A stretch of 64,000 nucleotides of DNA from Acidobacteriota bacterium. Lineage in GTDB: Bacteria; Acidobacteriota; Blastocatellia; Pyrinomonadales; Pyrinomonadaceae. The notes beneath the pieces were generated by a model. That model worked only from the letters and a program-made list of their open reading frames with translations. It was not told the origin of the DNA and did not search any database. Positions 36,440 to 47,774 of this stretch are shown one piece after another (positions within the stretch are counted from its first letter, which is position 1; the number at the start of each line of letters is the position of its first letter). Location of the stretch: contig JAFAVK010000017.1 of NCBI GenBank assembly GCA_019242475.1, positions 1 to 64,000 on the forward strand, given 5' to 3'. The position numbers and the translations under genes are program-made.

Positions 36440-37672
36440 TCAGAAAGGGTTGAGGGCGCGGCGGGCGAGGGTGCGTTTGAGATCGACGTAGCCCTGGTCG
36501 CCCGTGACCAGCTCGCGCAGCGTGCGGCGGATGCCCGGGTGAGCGCGGGCGAGCTTAATCATGCGGTCGGTGAAGGGGCCGCCCCAGAACCGCCCGTAGA
36601 ACCTGCGGCGCATCTTCGAAGCGCGGCGCAGCTCGCGCCCGAAGTCTGCGCGCCACCTCCTCTCGTAAGCCTTAACGTCGCCCGCGAGGTACGCCTCCGC
36701 GAACAGCTCGGCCGAGCGCAGCGCGTAGTAGATGCCCTCGCCCGTCACGGGGTCTGCGAAGCCGGCGGCGTCGCCGAGCAGCGCCCAGTCGTCGCCCGCC
36801 GCGCGCCGCGCGTCGAACGTCTCGGGCGCGAGCCCGGGGATGCGCGCCGCGTAACGCTGGGCCGACGCGCGCAGCCTCTCTTCGAGCTCGCCCTCGCCGT
36901 CTAAGGGGATGCCTTTGCCGGGAGACGACGTGCCGTCCCTCTCCCTCTCACGGAAATAACCGACCATGAAGTCCCAGAGCATCCGGTCGAGCGCCTTGTG
37001 CTCGAAGGCGTCCTGCGCGGTGGCGATGCCGAAGGAGATGTGGTCGAGGCGCGGGAAGGCCCAGGCGTAGCCGGCCCAGCCCGGCAGAAAGGCGATGACC
37101 GTCGGCGCCTCGTCCGCCTCGTTCAAAGGGGTGCGGTAGCCGAACGCGACCTCCATGTCGGAGTTTGACAGAGGGCCGGCCAGCCTCTTCGCTATCGCGC
37201 TGTTCGCGCCGTCCGCCGCGACGAGCACGCGCCCGCGCCAGCTCTCACCTTCGCGCGAGCGCACGGCCCAGGAGCCGTCAACGTCCTTCTTCTCAGACGC
37301 GCTGACGCGGCGGTCGAAGACGCGCGCCCCCGCCCTCTCCGCGCGCGCCCGCATGTAAGAGTCGAACGCGCAGCGCGAGTAGATGGCGAAAGGCTCTGCG
37401 AGTTTCAGGCGGACGCCTTCGCCCGCGGGCGAGACCATCTCGACCTCCGTGACCGCGCGCCCGCCCGCTTCGAGCAGGAACGGCCAGGACTTCAGCGCCT
37501 TCGACGTGACGCCGCCGCCGCACGCCTTTGCCTCGCCCGCGGGCCGGCCGTCGAACAGAGCCACGCGCACGCCCCCGCGCGCAAGCCTCTCCGCCGCGAA
37601 CGAGCCCGCCGGCCCGGCGCCGACAATCAACACGTCGAATGTTTCGTTAACGCCCTCCACAAATCTCCTCAA
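36440..37672 (-). CDS. geranylgeranyl reductase-family FAD oxidoreductase
   Basis: 410 residues. FAD-binding DVLIVGAGPAGSFAAERLA, the hallmark CGGGVTSKALKSW and the second FAD motif LLGDAAGFADPVTGEGIYYA identify the family, which reduces isoprenoid chains or acts as a halogenase-like monooxygenase. The start is uncertain: a TTG at 37672, or a GTG at 37660 with GAGGAG 4 nt upstream. Another gene of the same broad kind is cut by the right edge of the window (63268). Actual substrate unknown. Confidence 0.88.
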   Translation of the reverse strand: MRRFVEGVNETFDVLIVGAGPAGSFAAERLARGGVRVALFDGRPAGEAKACGGGVTSKALKSWPFLLEAGGRAVTEVEMVSPAGEGVRLKLAEPFAIYSRCAFDSYMRARAERAGARVFDRRVSASEKKDVDGSWAVRSREGESWRGRVLVAADGANSAIAKRLAGPLSNSDMEVAFGYRTPLNEADEAPTVIAFLPGWAGYAWAFPRLDHISFGIATAQDAFEHKALDRMLWDFMVGYFRERERDGTSSPGKGIPLDGEGELEERLRASAQRYAARIPGLAPETFDARRAAGDDWALLGDAAGFADPVTGEGIYYALRSAELFAEAYLAGDVKAYERRWRADFGRELRRASKMRRRFYGRFWGGPFTDRMIKLARAHPGIRRTLRELVTGDQGYVDLKRTLARRALNPF

Positions 37673-37694
37673 CGACCTCGGCCGCCGTCATTGC

Positions 37695-37723
37695 TTGCCG
37701 ACGAAAAGCACAGTTGTTAGAAT
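37695..37723 (+). promoter_or_regulatory. probable sigma-70-type promoter for the dioxygenase/AMMECR1 pair
   Basis: TTGCCG (37695-37700), 17-nt spacer, TAGAAT (37718-37723), about 60 nt before the first start codon. Confidence 0.55.
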
Positions 37724-37783
37724 CCCTGCCAACCCCTGCAAGTCATAACACGCGTCATGCGTCTCCCCGCGACGAGGCGGAGA

Positions 37784-38599
37784 ATGATGAACCGTAACCC
37801 CCTCGTATTCGTCGGCATCGCGCCGCACCCGCCGATCATGGTTCCCGAGGTCGGAGGCGCGCACGTCGCCGAAGTGCGCGCCTCTGTGGACGCCATGCGC
37901 GACCTGACCGAACGAATCAAAGCGTGCGGCGCGGAAACGATTGTACTCGTCTCGCCGCACGCGCCGCTTGAGCGGAGCACCTTCGTCGCCTACGGAGGCG
38001 CGCGGCTGCGCGGAGATTTTGCCAACTTTCGCGCCCCGCAGGCAATCGTCGAAGCCCCCGTTGACGAGGATTTGCTCGGCGCAATTAAGCAGGCCGCCGC
38101 CGAAGAGAGGTATCGCGTCGTCGTGTTGAAGCCGCGGGAACTGGATCACGGCACGGCCGTCCCGCTCTACTTCATGCTGCGCAACGGTTGGGCGGGGCGC
38201 GTCGTCGCCCTCGGCTACAGCTTTCTTTCCGACGAAGACCACGTGCGCTTCGGCGAGTGTGTCAGGCGTGCCGTCGAAGCCGTCAAACGCCCGTCGGCCT
38301 TCGTCGCCAGCGGCGACCTGAGCCACCGGCTCAAGCCCGGCGCGCCCGCCGGCTACGACCCGGATGCACACGGCTTTGACGAGCAGGTCGTCGCGGCGTT
38401 GCGCGCGAACGCGCCGGGACAAATCCCGCGCATCGACCAGGGGCTGCGTCGGCTCGCCGCCGAGTGCGGCTACCGCTCGATGCTGGTCGCGCTCGGCGCC
38501 GCGTCGGCGGCCGAGCCGGAGTGCGAGGTCATCAGCTACGAAGCCCCCTTCGGAGTCGGCTACCTCGTCGCGCAACTCTCCCGCACGAGCCTGAACTGA
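37784..38599 (+). CDS. class III extradiol dioxygenase-like protein (LigB/Memo type)
   Basis: 271 residues. VGIAPHPPIMVPEVGG, VLVSPHAP, ELDHGTAVPLYFM and ASGDLSHRL hold the histidines and acids of the LigB/Memo fold, a non-haem iron site in dioxygenases. Of two ATGs at 37784 and 37787, the first is taken; GGAG is just upstream. The next gene, 3 nt later, is an AMMECR1 protein. This pairing is the known AmmeMemoRadiSam arrangement, though the radical-SAM member is not in the window. Role unsettled in the literature. Confidence 0.87.
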   Translation: MMNRNPLVFVGIAPHPPIMVPEVGGAHVAEVRASVDAMRDLTERIKACGAETIVLVSPHAPLERSTFVAYGGARLRGDFANFRAPQAIVEAPVDEDLLGAIKQAAAEERYRVVVLKPRELDHGTAVPLYFMLRNGWAGRVVALGYSFLSDEDHVRFGECVRRAVEAVKRPSAFVASGDLSHRLKPGAPAGYDPDAHGFDEQVVAALRANAPGQIPRIDQGLRRLAAECGYRSMLVALGAASAAEPECEVISYEAPFGVGYLVAQLSRTSLN

Positions 38600-38602
38600 C
38601 CG

Positions 38603-39220
38603 ATGGACGTTAAGGCGACGAGTCTCGAAGACATGACGCCCGCGGCTCTTAACCCGGGCGTCGCCGAAGCGCAGGAGGACTCTTTCGAGCGCGACGGGGG
38701 ACAACTGACCGAGTTGGCGCGTAAGGCCGTCGAAACATACGTCCTGGGCGGTCACGCGTTTGAGCCACCGGCGTTTCCCGAAACGTCGCCGCTGGGCAGG
38801 CCCTCCGCCTGCTTCGTCTGCATCAAGACGGTTGGGCGTGAACTGAGAGGCTGCATCGGCACGGTCGAGCCGGAGCACACCACGCTCGCCGAGGAGATCG
38901 TCGCCAACGCCGTCAAAGCCGCTACGCGCGACCCGCGATTCCGCCCCGTCTCGGGTGATGAACTCCCGTCCCTGCTCTACTCCGTGGATGTCCTCGGGAG
39001 TCTGGAGCCGGCGCGGTTTGAGGATTTAAACCCCGCTGCCTTCGGCGTGGTCGTGACCGACCGGTCGGGCTCGCGGCGCGGGCTGCTCCTGCCCGACATT
39101 GAAAGCATCGAGACGGCCGGCCAGCAGGTCGGCGTCGCCGCCAGAAAGGCGGGCATTAAACCCGGCGAGCCGCTCAGGCTCTACCGCTTTCGGACGCGCC
39201 GCTTCAGCGAGTCGGCGTGA
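38603..39220 (+). CDS. AMMECR1-domain protein (AmmeMemoRadiSam system protein A)
   Basis: 205 residues. The signature LRGCIGTVEP is present, with TRDPRFRPVSGDELPSLLY and GSRRGLLLPDIES around it; the domain fills about 40-200. A 35-residue N-terminal lead-in is variable. The biochemical function of AMMECR1 proteins is not established. The 3-nt gap to the dioxygenase-like gene indicates one transcript and likely joint action. Confidence 0.9.
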   Translation: MDVKATSLEDMTPAALNPGVAEAQEDSFERDGGQLTELARKAVETYVLGGHAFEPPAFPETSPLGRPSACFVCIKTVGRELRGCIGTVEPEHTTLAEEIVANAVKAATRDPRFRPVSGDELPSLLYSVDVLGSLEPARFEDLNPAAFGVVVTDRSGSRRGLLLPDIESIETAGQQVGVAARKAGIKPGEPLRLYRFRTRRFSESA

Positions 39221-39248
39221 ACTTCTATTTCTGAATGAGGAGGATATG

Positions 39249-39491
39249 ATGCCAGATCACAACCAGACCAAAAGCTCTCTCGGGGAACAGAATCAAGACC
39301 CGGAACTCAAACCCGACGCCACGCCGAACCCCATCGAAGACATCAACCCCGCGAACGACGAACGTGCCCTCGACGTAGGCGAATCCGGTCAGTTTGCCCC
39401 CGGCGGTCGCTACAACGAGTTGGGAGCCACCAAACCGCGTCGCATAGACCTCGACGAACAGGTGGATGGCGCGCTGTCCAAAGAAGAGTAG
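39249..39491 (+). CDS. small acidic, probably disordered protein
   Basis: 80 residues with no hydrophobic core: rich in Asp, Glu, Asn, Pro and Gln (NQDPELKPDATPNPIEDINP) and ending DEQVDGALSKEE. Family not recognised. Two in-frame ATGs (39246, 39249) follow an excellent AGGAGG; spacing favours 39249. The strong ribosome site makes it likely that the gene is real. It follows AMMECR1 by 28 nt and may be in the same transcript. Confidence 0.65.
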   Translation: MPDHNQTKSSLGEQNQDPELKPDATPNPIEDINPANDERALDVGESGQFAPGGRYNELGATKPRRIDLDEQVDGALSKEE

Positions 39492-39577
39492 AGAGCGGTA
39501 CGGAGATGCTCTGCGGGCGGGGCCAGCTTCAGGCCAGTGGCGCCGGCTGTTGGCATTTCCGAAACAAAAATCATCCT

Positions 39578-39615
39578 AAAAAAAATCCCGCTGCATACGC
39601 GAGTGTATGCAGCGG
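39578..39615 (-). terminator. rho-independent terminator of gyrB
   Basis: On the minus strand: perfect 11-bp stem CCGCTGCATAC/GTATGCAGCGG with a 6-nt loop, then GGGA and T8. A second imperfect hairpin (CGGGCGGAGTGTG with CACATTCCGCCCG) lies nearer the stop at about 39656-39693. Confidence 0.92.
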
Positions 39616-39706
39616 TAAGATCCACAGGAGGAAAGGGTCTTCATTCTACACAAGCGGGCGGAGTGTGTCAAATAGATTCACATTCCGCCCGTTTGCATAG
39701 GACGAT

Positions 39707-42229
<2,523 letters not shown>

Positions 42230-43378
42230 TTAGATGCTATCCGCGGACGTAACGATTGTTCTCTCCGCCCCGGTACGCCCGCCGCCGGAGGCCAGACCGT
42301 CCCTTACTTCGATGAGTTTGGCCCTTGCGGCAAACCCTTTGATGAGGTCATTTTTGGAGGTCGTAATGAACGTTTGCGTCCGCCCTTCGAGGTATTCCAG
42401 CAAATGACCGATTCGCTTCTGATCCAGCTCCGCATCCACGTCATCCATCAGGAAAAGCGGATACTCATTGTGCCACGAATAATACACCGAAATTGCCGCT
42501 AAGTCAAGTAGAATCAACGCGCTACGCTGTTGGCCGGAGCTGCCGTAAGTGCGTATGTCGCGGCCATCGAAGAGGATTTCAAGGTCGTCCCGGTGGGGGC
42601 CGATGAGCGAGTAACCCGACGAGATTTCGGCGTTGAGGCGCAGGAGCAGGCGCTCTTTTATCAGCGCTTCGTAAGCTTCAAGATCGCCCTTCCCTTCGAG
42701 GGCAGAGACGTAACGGATCGTGACCTCCTCACGCTCGAAGAGGCGTTGCTGGAGGCTCTGACTCAGCCGCCCGACGTAATCAAGACGGGCGCGATGGATG
42801 ATGGCGCCCAGGTTAATGATCTGTTCGTTCCACGGCTCAATTAATTCCCGCGCGTTCTCGATGTTCGTCTCCGAGTCGGAGATGTCCTGGAGCAGCCGGT
42901 TCTTCTGCTTGATGACGCGCTGGTAGTCCGCGAGCGTCTGGACGTAGCTGTGGTGGAGCGAGACGACGCCGCGGTCGAGAAAGCGGCGTCGGGCGTCTGG
43001 GCCGCCGCGCACGACTTCGAGTTCGTCGGCGGTGAAAGACACGACGTTGAGCTGACTGAGGTAGCTCGCGACCGACTCGCGCTTGCCGTTGAGCGAAAGC
43101 GTCTTCGAGCTGCCTTGGAGCGTGACCTGCAAATCCCTGTGCACGTCCTGTGCGCGCGAGACGCGCCCGCGGACGACCGACAGGTTTTCGCCGAAGCGTA
43201 TGGCCTCCTGCGGCCTTTGCGTGCGGAAGGACTTCGTTGTGGCGAGGAGGTAGATGGCTTCGAGCCAGTTCGTCTTCCCCTGCCCGTTGTCGCCGGAGAT
43301 GACGTTGAGGCCCTCGCCCCAGAAGATTTCGCCGCTCAAATTCCTGAAATTGTGAGCCTCAATGGATTCGAGCAGCAT
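42230..43378 (-). CDS. recF: DNA replication/repair protein RecF
   Basis: 382 residues. SMC-like ATPase that loads RecA at gaps during recombinational repair. AHNFRNLSGEIFWGEG at the start, Walker A SGDNGQGKTNWLEA, Walker B/D-loop LFLMDDVDAELDQKR; the AAA signature is near YGSSGQQRSALILL. No ribosome site precedes ATG 43378; the start codon lies inside a 17-bp hairpin (see 43367-43406), which suggests restrained translation. It lies 59 nt after dnaN. Confidence 0.97.
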   Translation of the reverse strand: MLLESIEAHNFRNLSGEIFWGEGLNVISGDNGQGKTNWLEAIYLLATTKSFRTQRPQEAIRFGENLSVVRGRVSRAQDVHRDLQVTLQGSSKTLSLNGKRESVASYLSQLNVVSFTADELEVVRGGPDARRRFLDRGVVSLHHSYVQTLADYQRVIKQKNRLLQDISDSETNIENARELIEPWNEQIINLGAIIHRARLDYVGRLSQSLQQRLFEREEVTIRYVSALEGKGDLEAYEALIKERLLLRLNAEISSGYSLIGPHRDDLEILFDGRDIRTYGSSGQQRSALILLDLAAISVYYSWHNEYPLFLMDDVDAELDQKRIGHLLEYLEGRTQTFITTSKNDLIKGFAARAKLIEVRDGLASGGGRTGAERTIVTSADSI

Positions 43379-43406
43379 ATGTTGAGTTTAACATACGCTG
43401 CTCGAA
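43367..43406 (-). promoter_or_regulatory. recF: hairpin sequestering the recF start codon
   Basis: Arms 43367-43383 and 43390-43406 form 17 bp with a 6-nt loop. On the mRNA the only non-Watson-Crick position is a G-U pair. The recF ATG (43376-43378) lies in the 3' arm. Confidence 0.75.
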
Positions 43407-43437
43407 ACGGAGGCCGCCTCAAACTGTTCTGACTGAA

Positions 43438-44550
43438 TCACAAACGCATAGGCATGACGACATAGCGGTAGTCATAGCCGTCGTCGGAGGCGGGGCGGAG
43501 CTGCGCCTGGGAGTTGCCGTCCTTGAACTCGAAGGCGACGTTGCCGTCGCTGAGGACGTTGAGGAAGTCTTGGAGGTAGGCGGCGTTGAAGCCGATCTCG
43601 GTCTCGTCGCCGGCGTATTCGGTGGTGACGGTCTCGCGCGCATCGCCCTCTTCGGCCGTCTGCGCGCTGATGTCGAGGCTGCCGGGCTTCAGGTGGAAGC
43701 GGACGGCGTGCGAGCGGTCGTCGGCCATGAGCGCGACGCGGCGGATGGCCTGCCCGAGCGAGGCCGAGTCGAACTCGGCACTCTTGTCGTTCGTCTTCGG
43801 CATCACCATCTCGTAGTTCGGGAACTGCCCCGTCAGCGTGCGCGAGATGAGGAGGCGCGGGCCGACCTCGAAGTAGATGTGATTCTCGTCGGCGCCGAGC
43901 CCGATTTCGCCTTCGAATGAGGAGGTCAGCTTCGTCAGCTCGGCGAGCGTCTTGCGCGGGATGAGCACGTCGATACTTTCGGCGGGCGCGCCCGCGCCGA
44001 GGTCTTTTCGCTCGACGTAGGCGAGGCGGTGGCCGTCGGTCGTCACCATCTTGGCGCCCGTCTTGTCGAGCATGAACTTCGCGCCCGAGAGGGTGTAACG
44101 AGACTCTTCAAGCGTGATAGCAAAGATCGTCCGGTCGATGAGGGTCTTGAAGACGCCGGCAGGGAGTTTGACGGGGGCTGATTTGAAGCTGGGGACTTCG
44201 GGGAAGTTGTCGCGGTCGATGCCGGCGATGCGGAAGTTGGAGCGCTCGCACTTGACCGTCGCCCAGTTGTTCTCCTCCTTGCGGAAACTGACGGGAGCGT
44301 CCGGCAGCACGCGCGCGATCTCGAAGAGTTTCCGCGCGCCGACGCACATCGAGCCGGGCGTCTTGATGTCCGCCTCCGTCTCGCAGCGGAGGGTCACGTC
44401 CAGGTCTGTGCCCGTGATGCGAATGGTGCCGTCGCCCACCGACTCGATGAGGATGTTCGAGAGCGCGGGAATCGTGTTCTTCTTCTCGACCGTGCCCTGA
44501 ACTAGACCCAGCTCCTTCTGTAGAGAGGTCTTGCTGATTGTGAACTCCAT
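43438..44550 (-). CDS. dnaN: DNA polymerase III beta sliding clamp
   Basis: 370 residues; dimers form the ring that tethers polymerase III. Three successive clamp domains: MEFTISKTSLQKELGLVQG at the start, the loop KCERSNFRIAGIDRDNFPEVP in the middle and YDYRYVVMPMRL at the end, which ends with the conserved M-P-M-R-L. AGGAG lies 8-12 nt before the ATG. It follows dnaA across the presumed origin. Confidence 0.98.
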   Translation of the reverse strand: MEFTISKTSLQKELGLVQGTVEKKNTIPALSNILIESVGDGTIRITGTDLDVTLRCETEADIKTPGSMCVGARKLFEIARVLPDAPVSFRKEENNWATVKCERSNFRIAGIDRDNFPEVPSFKSAPVKLPAGVFKTLIDRTIFAITLEESRYTLSGAKFMLDKTGAKMVTTDGHRLAYVERKDLGAGAPAESIDVLIPRKTLAELTKLTSSFEGEIGLGADENHIYFEVGPRLLISRTLTGQFPNYEMVMPKTNDKSAEFDSASLGQAIRRVALMADDRSHAVRFHLKPGSLDISAQTAEEGDARETVTTEYAGDETEIGFNAAYLQDFLNVLSDGNVAFEFKDGNSQAQLRPASDDGYDYRYVVMPMRL

Positions 44551-44628
44551 CTTTGAACTCCTCTGGGGAACTTAACCCTTCAAATCACATGATAACTGTA
44601 AAAGCTTTTGTGTGATATCGCTGCCGAC

Positions 44629-44942
44629 GCTTTTCCTATTACTTCTAATTAAATACCTTATATTTATATCTAGTAGTAGTAGAAGGGCCTGTGGAAATGT
44701 GGAAAAGTGACTTAACTGTTGTGTCCATTAGAATTGTTTTCCACAACCCCTGTGGAAAATGCTGTGGAAATCTTCAGCTTTATGTGGAAAAAGGTCGTAA
44801 AGGAAAAGTTTTCCACATTTCCACAGGGCACCTTTTAAGCCATCCTGTGGAAATGTGGAAAACTTTTATTTAAGTCGCTGACACAAAACAACTTAATAGA
44901 AAACGTGCCTGTGGAAAATAATTCACCCCAAAAGTGAGCTAA
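44629..44942. other. oriC: replication origin (oriC), dnaA-dnaN side, with DnaA-trio element
   Basis: Eleven DnaA-box-like 9-mers: TGTGGAAAA at 44698, 44751, 44783, 44854, 44910 and (reverse) 44737, 44809; TGTGGAAAT at 44690, 44763, 44846 and (reverse) 44817. Next to the box pair at 44690 is GGCC and then TAG-TAG-TAG-TAG-AAG (44671-44685), a DnaA-trio run, followed outward by an AT-rich block (44629-44670). This order, boxes - GC spacer - trios - AT-rich DNA, is that of the basal unwinding element described in Bacillus subtilis. The origin assignment is from the gene context and these motifs. Confidence 0.85.
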
Positions 44943-46409
44943 CTACTTGCAAAGATTATCCATAATGTCGCTCACGACCCTGTGGAAATTCTGATCCTTG
45001 GAAACCAGCGCCTCAATCTTCTCCACGGAGTGGATGACGGTCGTGTGATGCTTCCCGCCGAACTCCCTGCCTATCTCCGGGAAGCTGTGTTTCGTCAAGC
45101 GTTTGCAAAGATACATTGCCACCTGCCTGGGCACCGCAATCTGGCGCGAGTTGTTCTTCGACTTCAAATCGTCAACGCGCAGTTTGTAGTGCGCGCCGAC
45201 CGCACGTTGAATCTGCTCGATGGTGATGCCGGCGGGCTGGTCGTCCTCGGCGATGTTGCGGATGGCGTCCTGCGCGAGCATCTTCGAGATGGGCAGGCCG
45301 CGCAGCGAAGAGATCGCGATCAGCCGCACGAGCGACCCTTCCAACTCGCGTATGTTGCTCTTGACCTTGCTGGCGATGAAGAAGGCCACATCGTCGGGCA
45401 GGGTCACGCCGTCCAAGTCGGCTTTCCGCTTGAGGATAGCGACCTTGGTTTCGAGGTCGGGCGGCTCGATGTCCGCAATGAGTCCCCATTCGAAGCGGGA
45501 GTGGAGCCTCTCTTCGAGCGTCGGAATCTCGCGCGGCGGACAGTCCGAGGTGATGACAATCTGTTTCTGGCCGTCGTAGAGCGCGTTGAAGGTGTGGAAG
45601 AACTCCTCCTGCGTGCGCTCCTTGCCGGCCATGAACTGTATGTCGTCCATCAGAAGCACGTCGATGGAGCGGTATTTCTCACGAAAAGTCTGCGTCTTGT
45701 CGTAGCGGATGGCGTTAATCAGCTCGTTCATGAACCGCTCCGCCGAGATGTAAGACAGGCGCAGATAGCGGTTACGCTCTTTGACGGCGTGGCCGATGGC
45801 GTGTACCAGATGCGTTTTCCCCAGTCCGACGCCGCCGTAGATGTAGAGAGGGTTGTAGGTTTTTCCGGGAGCTTCAGCTACGGCCAACGCCGCGGCATGT
45901 GCGAACTGATTGCATGAACCGACGACGAAAGTCCCGAACGCACATTTCGGGTTTAGCGAATTCTCCAGCGGCTCGATGTCTACGAAGGTGGTCGCGCCCG
46001 GCGTCAGGCCGTCCGATTCGGCCGCCTCTAATAAGGAGAAGAGGCTCGAAGAGGTGTTTTTGGAGCCGTTCGACACGGGCTGCTGCTCCAGATCGAGCGT
46101 GCCCAGATTGTCCATCTCTTTGCCCGTGACGGAGTTCGGGCTCTGCGAGTCCTCGTCAACCGTCCAATCGACTTGATAGTCGGACAGGTTCAGCTCCGAG
46201 AGGGACGCGTCGAGCACGTCTGAGTAGTTCGAGCTTACCCAGTCCTTCACCACGTGGTTGGGCGCGCGAAGGTGAAGCACGTGTCCCGCCTCGTCGTAGC
46301 CTTCGAAATGGATTGGGCGGATCCATGTCTCGAAGCTCTGGCGGTTCAGCCGCTTCTCGACCGCGAGAAGGATGTTGTTCCAAATTCTATTCTCGTAAGT
46401 TGCGCTCAT
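44943..46409 (-). CDS. dnaA: chromosomal replication initiator DnaA
   Basis: 488 residues. Domain I (about 1-85) begins [22 protein letters not shown]; domain II is an acidic/serine linker; AAA+ domain III has Walker [11 protein letters not shown] and Walker [13 protein letters not shown] with the initiator-specific helix; domain IV ends with [20 protein letters not shown], the DNA-contacting signature. AGAAG lies about 4-8 nt before the ATG. The recognised boxes at this origin end in AA or AT (TGTGGAAA.) rather than the E. coli TTATCCACA, and they lie both downstream (44629-44942) and upstream (46564-46597). Confidence 0.98.
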   Translation of the reverse strand: MSATYENRIWNNILLAVEKRLNRQSFETWIRPIHFEGYDEAGHVLHLRAPNHVVKDWVSSNYSDVLDASLSELNLSDYQVDWTVDEDSQSPNSVTGKEMDNLGTLDLEQQPVSNGSKNTSSSLFSLLEAAESDGLTPGATTFVDIEPLENSLNPKCAFGTFVVGSCNQFAHAAALAVAEAPGKTYNPLYIYGGVGLGKTHLVHAIGHAVKERNRYLRLSYISAERFMNELINAIRYDKTQTFREKYRSIDVLLMDDIQFMAGKERTQEEFFHTFNALYDGQKQIVITSDCPPREIPTLEERLHSRFEWGLIADIEPPDLETKVAILKRKADLDGVTLPDDVAFFIASKVKSNIRELEGSLVRLIAISSLRGLPISKMLAQDAIRNIAEDDQPAGITIEQIQRAVGAHYKLRVDDLKSKNNSRQIAVPRQVAMYLCKRLTKHSFPEIGREFGGKHHTTVIHSVEKIEALVSKDQNFHRVVSDIMDNLCK

Positions 46410-46850
46410 AAGCTTCTCGTCGCCAACCGAGAGAGGAGATTAACGGATGACTCGAAAAAATACAGTCGTCTTCAATGATTAGCTCAACCTATCTGTTGAA
46501 CCAATCAACGGAAGATGTTGTAAAACTTCCCTTTTAAGTCCTCTTTTGGAACTCCCCGGAGGGTTTTCCACAGAGTTTTCCACAACCCTGTGGAAAACTC
46601 TTGAAAACTTAAAGTGAAGCTTTAAGTGTTTTACTTTCAATTACTTACAGGCGGTGACCGTCTGTGAAACGGCCGCGAGACTAGCATAACCAGCATCCAG
46701 ATGCAAGAGAAATCCACAGGGCTTAAAAATTTTTTGAAAGGGCCGTTTTTGCTGCTTTTTAATAATCTTGTAATTTCGGCTTTTCTGAAAAGTAAGTTAA
46801 TTTATGAACTGTTTTAAGACAACACGTTTTTTCTGTTTTTGAGCGAGTTA
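46410..46850. other. second origin part, dnaA-rpmH side
   Basis: Three DnaA boxes: TTTTCCACA at 46564-46572 and 46576-46584, TGTGGAAAA at 46589-46597. A long AT-rich block follows (about 46721-46850). Together with the dnaN side this gives a bipartite origin flanking dnaA. The dnaA promoter must be in 46430-46560, but no strong match was found. Confidence 0.7.
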
Positions 46851-46906
46851 GGATATCTTGCGCAAAATTTAGCTTCCAAATCGGGGCTCGATGACCCCTC
46901 CATTCC

Positions 46907-46935
46907 TTGACACAAATCACATAAGCGGCTAGTCT
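46907..46935 (+). promoter_or_regulatory. promoter of rpmH-rnpA
   Basis: TTGACA (46907-46912), 17-nt spacer, TAGTCT (46930-46935); the start codon is 36 nt further on, after AAGGAG at 46951-46956. Confidence 0.75.
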
Positions 46936-46971
46936 TGTCCCTTTCGTCTTAAGGAGAAAATTTCAACAGTT

Positions 46972-47118
46972 ATGCCTAAGAGAACATTCCAACCAAACAA
47001 CCGGCGCCGCGCCAAGACCCACGGTTTTCGCGCGCGCATGGCCACGAAGAGCGGTCGCCTTGTTTTGAAGAGGCGCCGGGCCAAGGGCCGCAAGCGCCTG
47101 ACCCCGTCGCACTACTAA
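46972..47118 (+). CDS. rpmH: 50S ribosomal protein L34
   Basis: 48 residues: [20 protein letters not shown], then ARMATKSGR, ending [12 protein letters not shown] very basic protein of the large ribosomal subunit. Full length for the family; AAGGAG lies 15 nt upstream. The usual neighbour of dnaA on the divergent side, followed 11 nt later by rnpA. Confidence 0.98.
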   Translation: MPKRTFQPNNRRRAKTHGFRARMATKSGRLVLKRRRAKGRKRLTPSHY

Positions 47119-47129
47119 TCGAGACCGCT

Positions 47130-47504
47130 TTGCCGAAAGATGCGCGTTTGCGTAAATCCGCCGAGTTTCGCGCGGTTTACGAAGGGGGGAGGCGGTTCGA
47201 CAGTCGTCTGGTGACGGCATTCGTCCTGCCCACCCGACTCGAACAGCATCGCCTGGGGATAACGGCTTCGCGGAAGATGTCGCGTCTGGCCGTTAAACGC
47301 AACCGTGCTAAGCGTCTCTTGCGCGAGGCTTTCCGCCTGACGGCGGGGGAGCTGGCCGGCCTCAAAAACAGGTATGACTGGGTTTTCAACGCCCGTCGTC
47401 TGATAATTGAGGAGAAGGCGGACGTGGTGGCGGCGGATTTAAGGCGAATAATTGCTCAGGTCGGGCGAAACGAACAAACGTCTCCGTGCGAAACGGAAAA
47501 GTAA
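47130..47504 (+). CDS. rnpA: ribonuclease P protein component
   Basis: 124 residues. Binds the RNase P RNA and helps mature the 5' ends of tRNAs. The RNA-binding RNR motif is VKRNRAKRLLREAFR, preceded by LGITASRKMSRLA. TTG start at 47130, 11 nt after rpmH. The end touches yidD directly. Confidence 0.95.
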   Translation: MPKDARLRKSAEFRAVYEGGRRFDSRLVTAFVLPTRLEQHRLGITASRKMSRLAVKRNRAKRLLREAFRLTAGELAGLKNRYDWVFNARRLIIEEKADVVAADLRRIIAQVGRNEQTSPCETEK

Positions 47505-47717
47505 TTGGTTAGAGTCGCTCTAACATCTCTACTTCGGTTCTATAAGGCGTTCATCTCGCCCTTACTTCCCCCCTCGTGCCGATTCGTCCCAACCTGTTCA
47601 GAGTACGCGCGCGAGGCCATCGAGCGTTACGGGGCTTTGCGCGGCAGTTGGATGGGCGTGCGCCGCATACTTCGCTGTCATCCTTTCCATCCGGGCGGGT
47701 ATGACCCGGTCAAATAA
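47505..47717 (+). CDS. yidD: membrane protein insertion efficiency factor
   Basis: 70 residues with the family hallmark [20 protein letters not shown] and [14 protein letters not shown] small membrane-bound helper placed between rnpA and yidC in most bacteria. TTG start immediately after the rnpA stop, so translational coupling is likely. Confidence 0.95.
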   Translation: MVRVALTSLLRFYKAFISPLLPPSCRFVPTCSEYAREAIERYGALRGSWMGVRRILRCHPFHPGGYDPVK

Positions 47718-47774
47718 TTTAGGGAGTCTGTTCACACAAAGACGTATTGTGGTAGAGCACACGGCTTGAAATAG

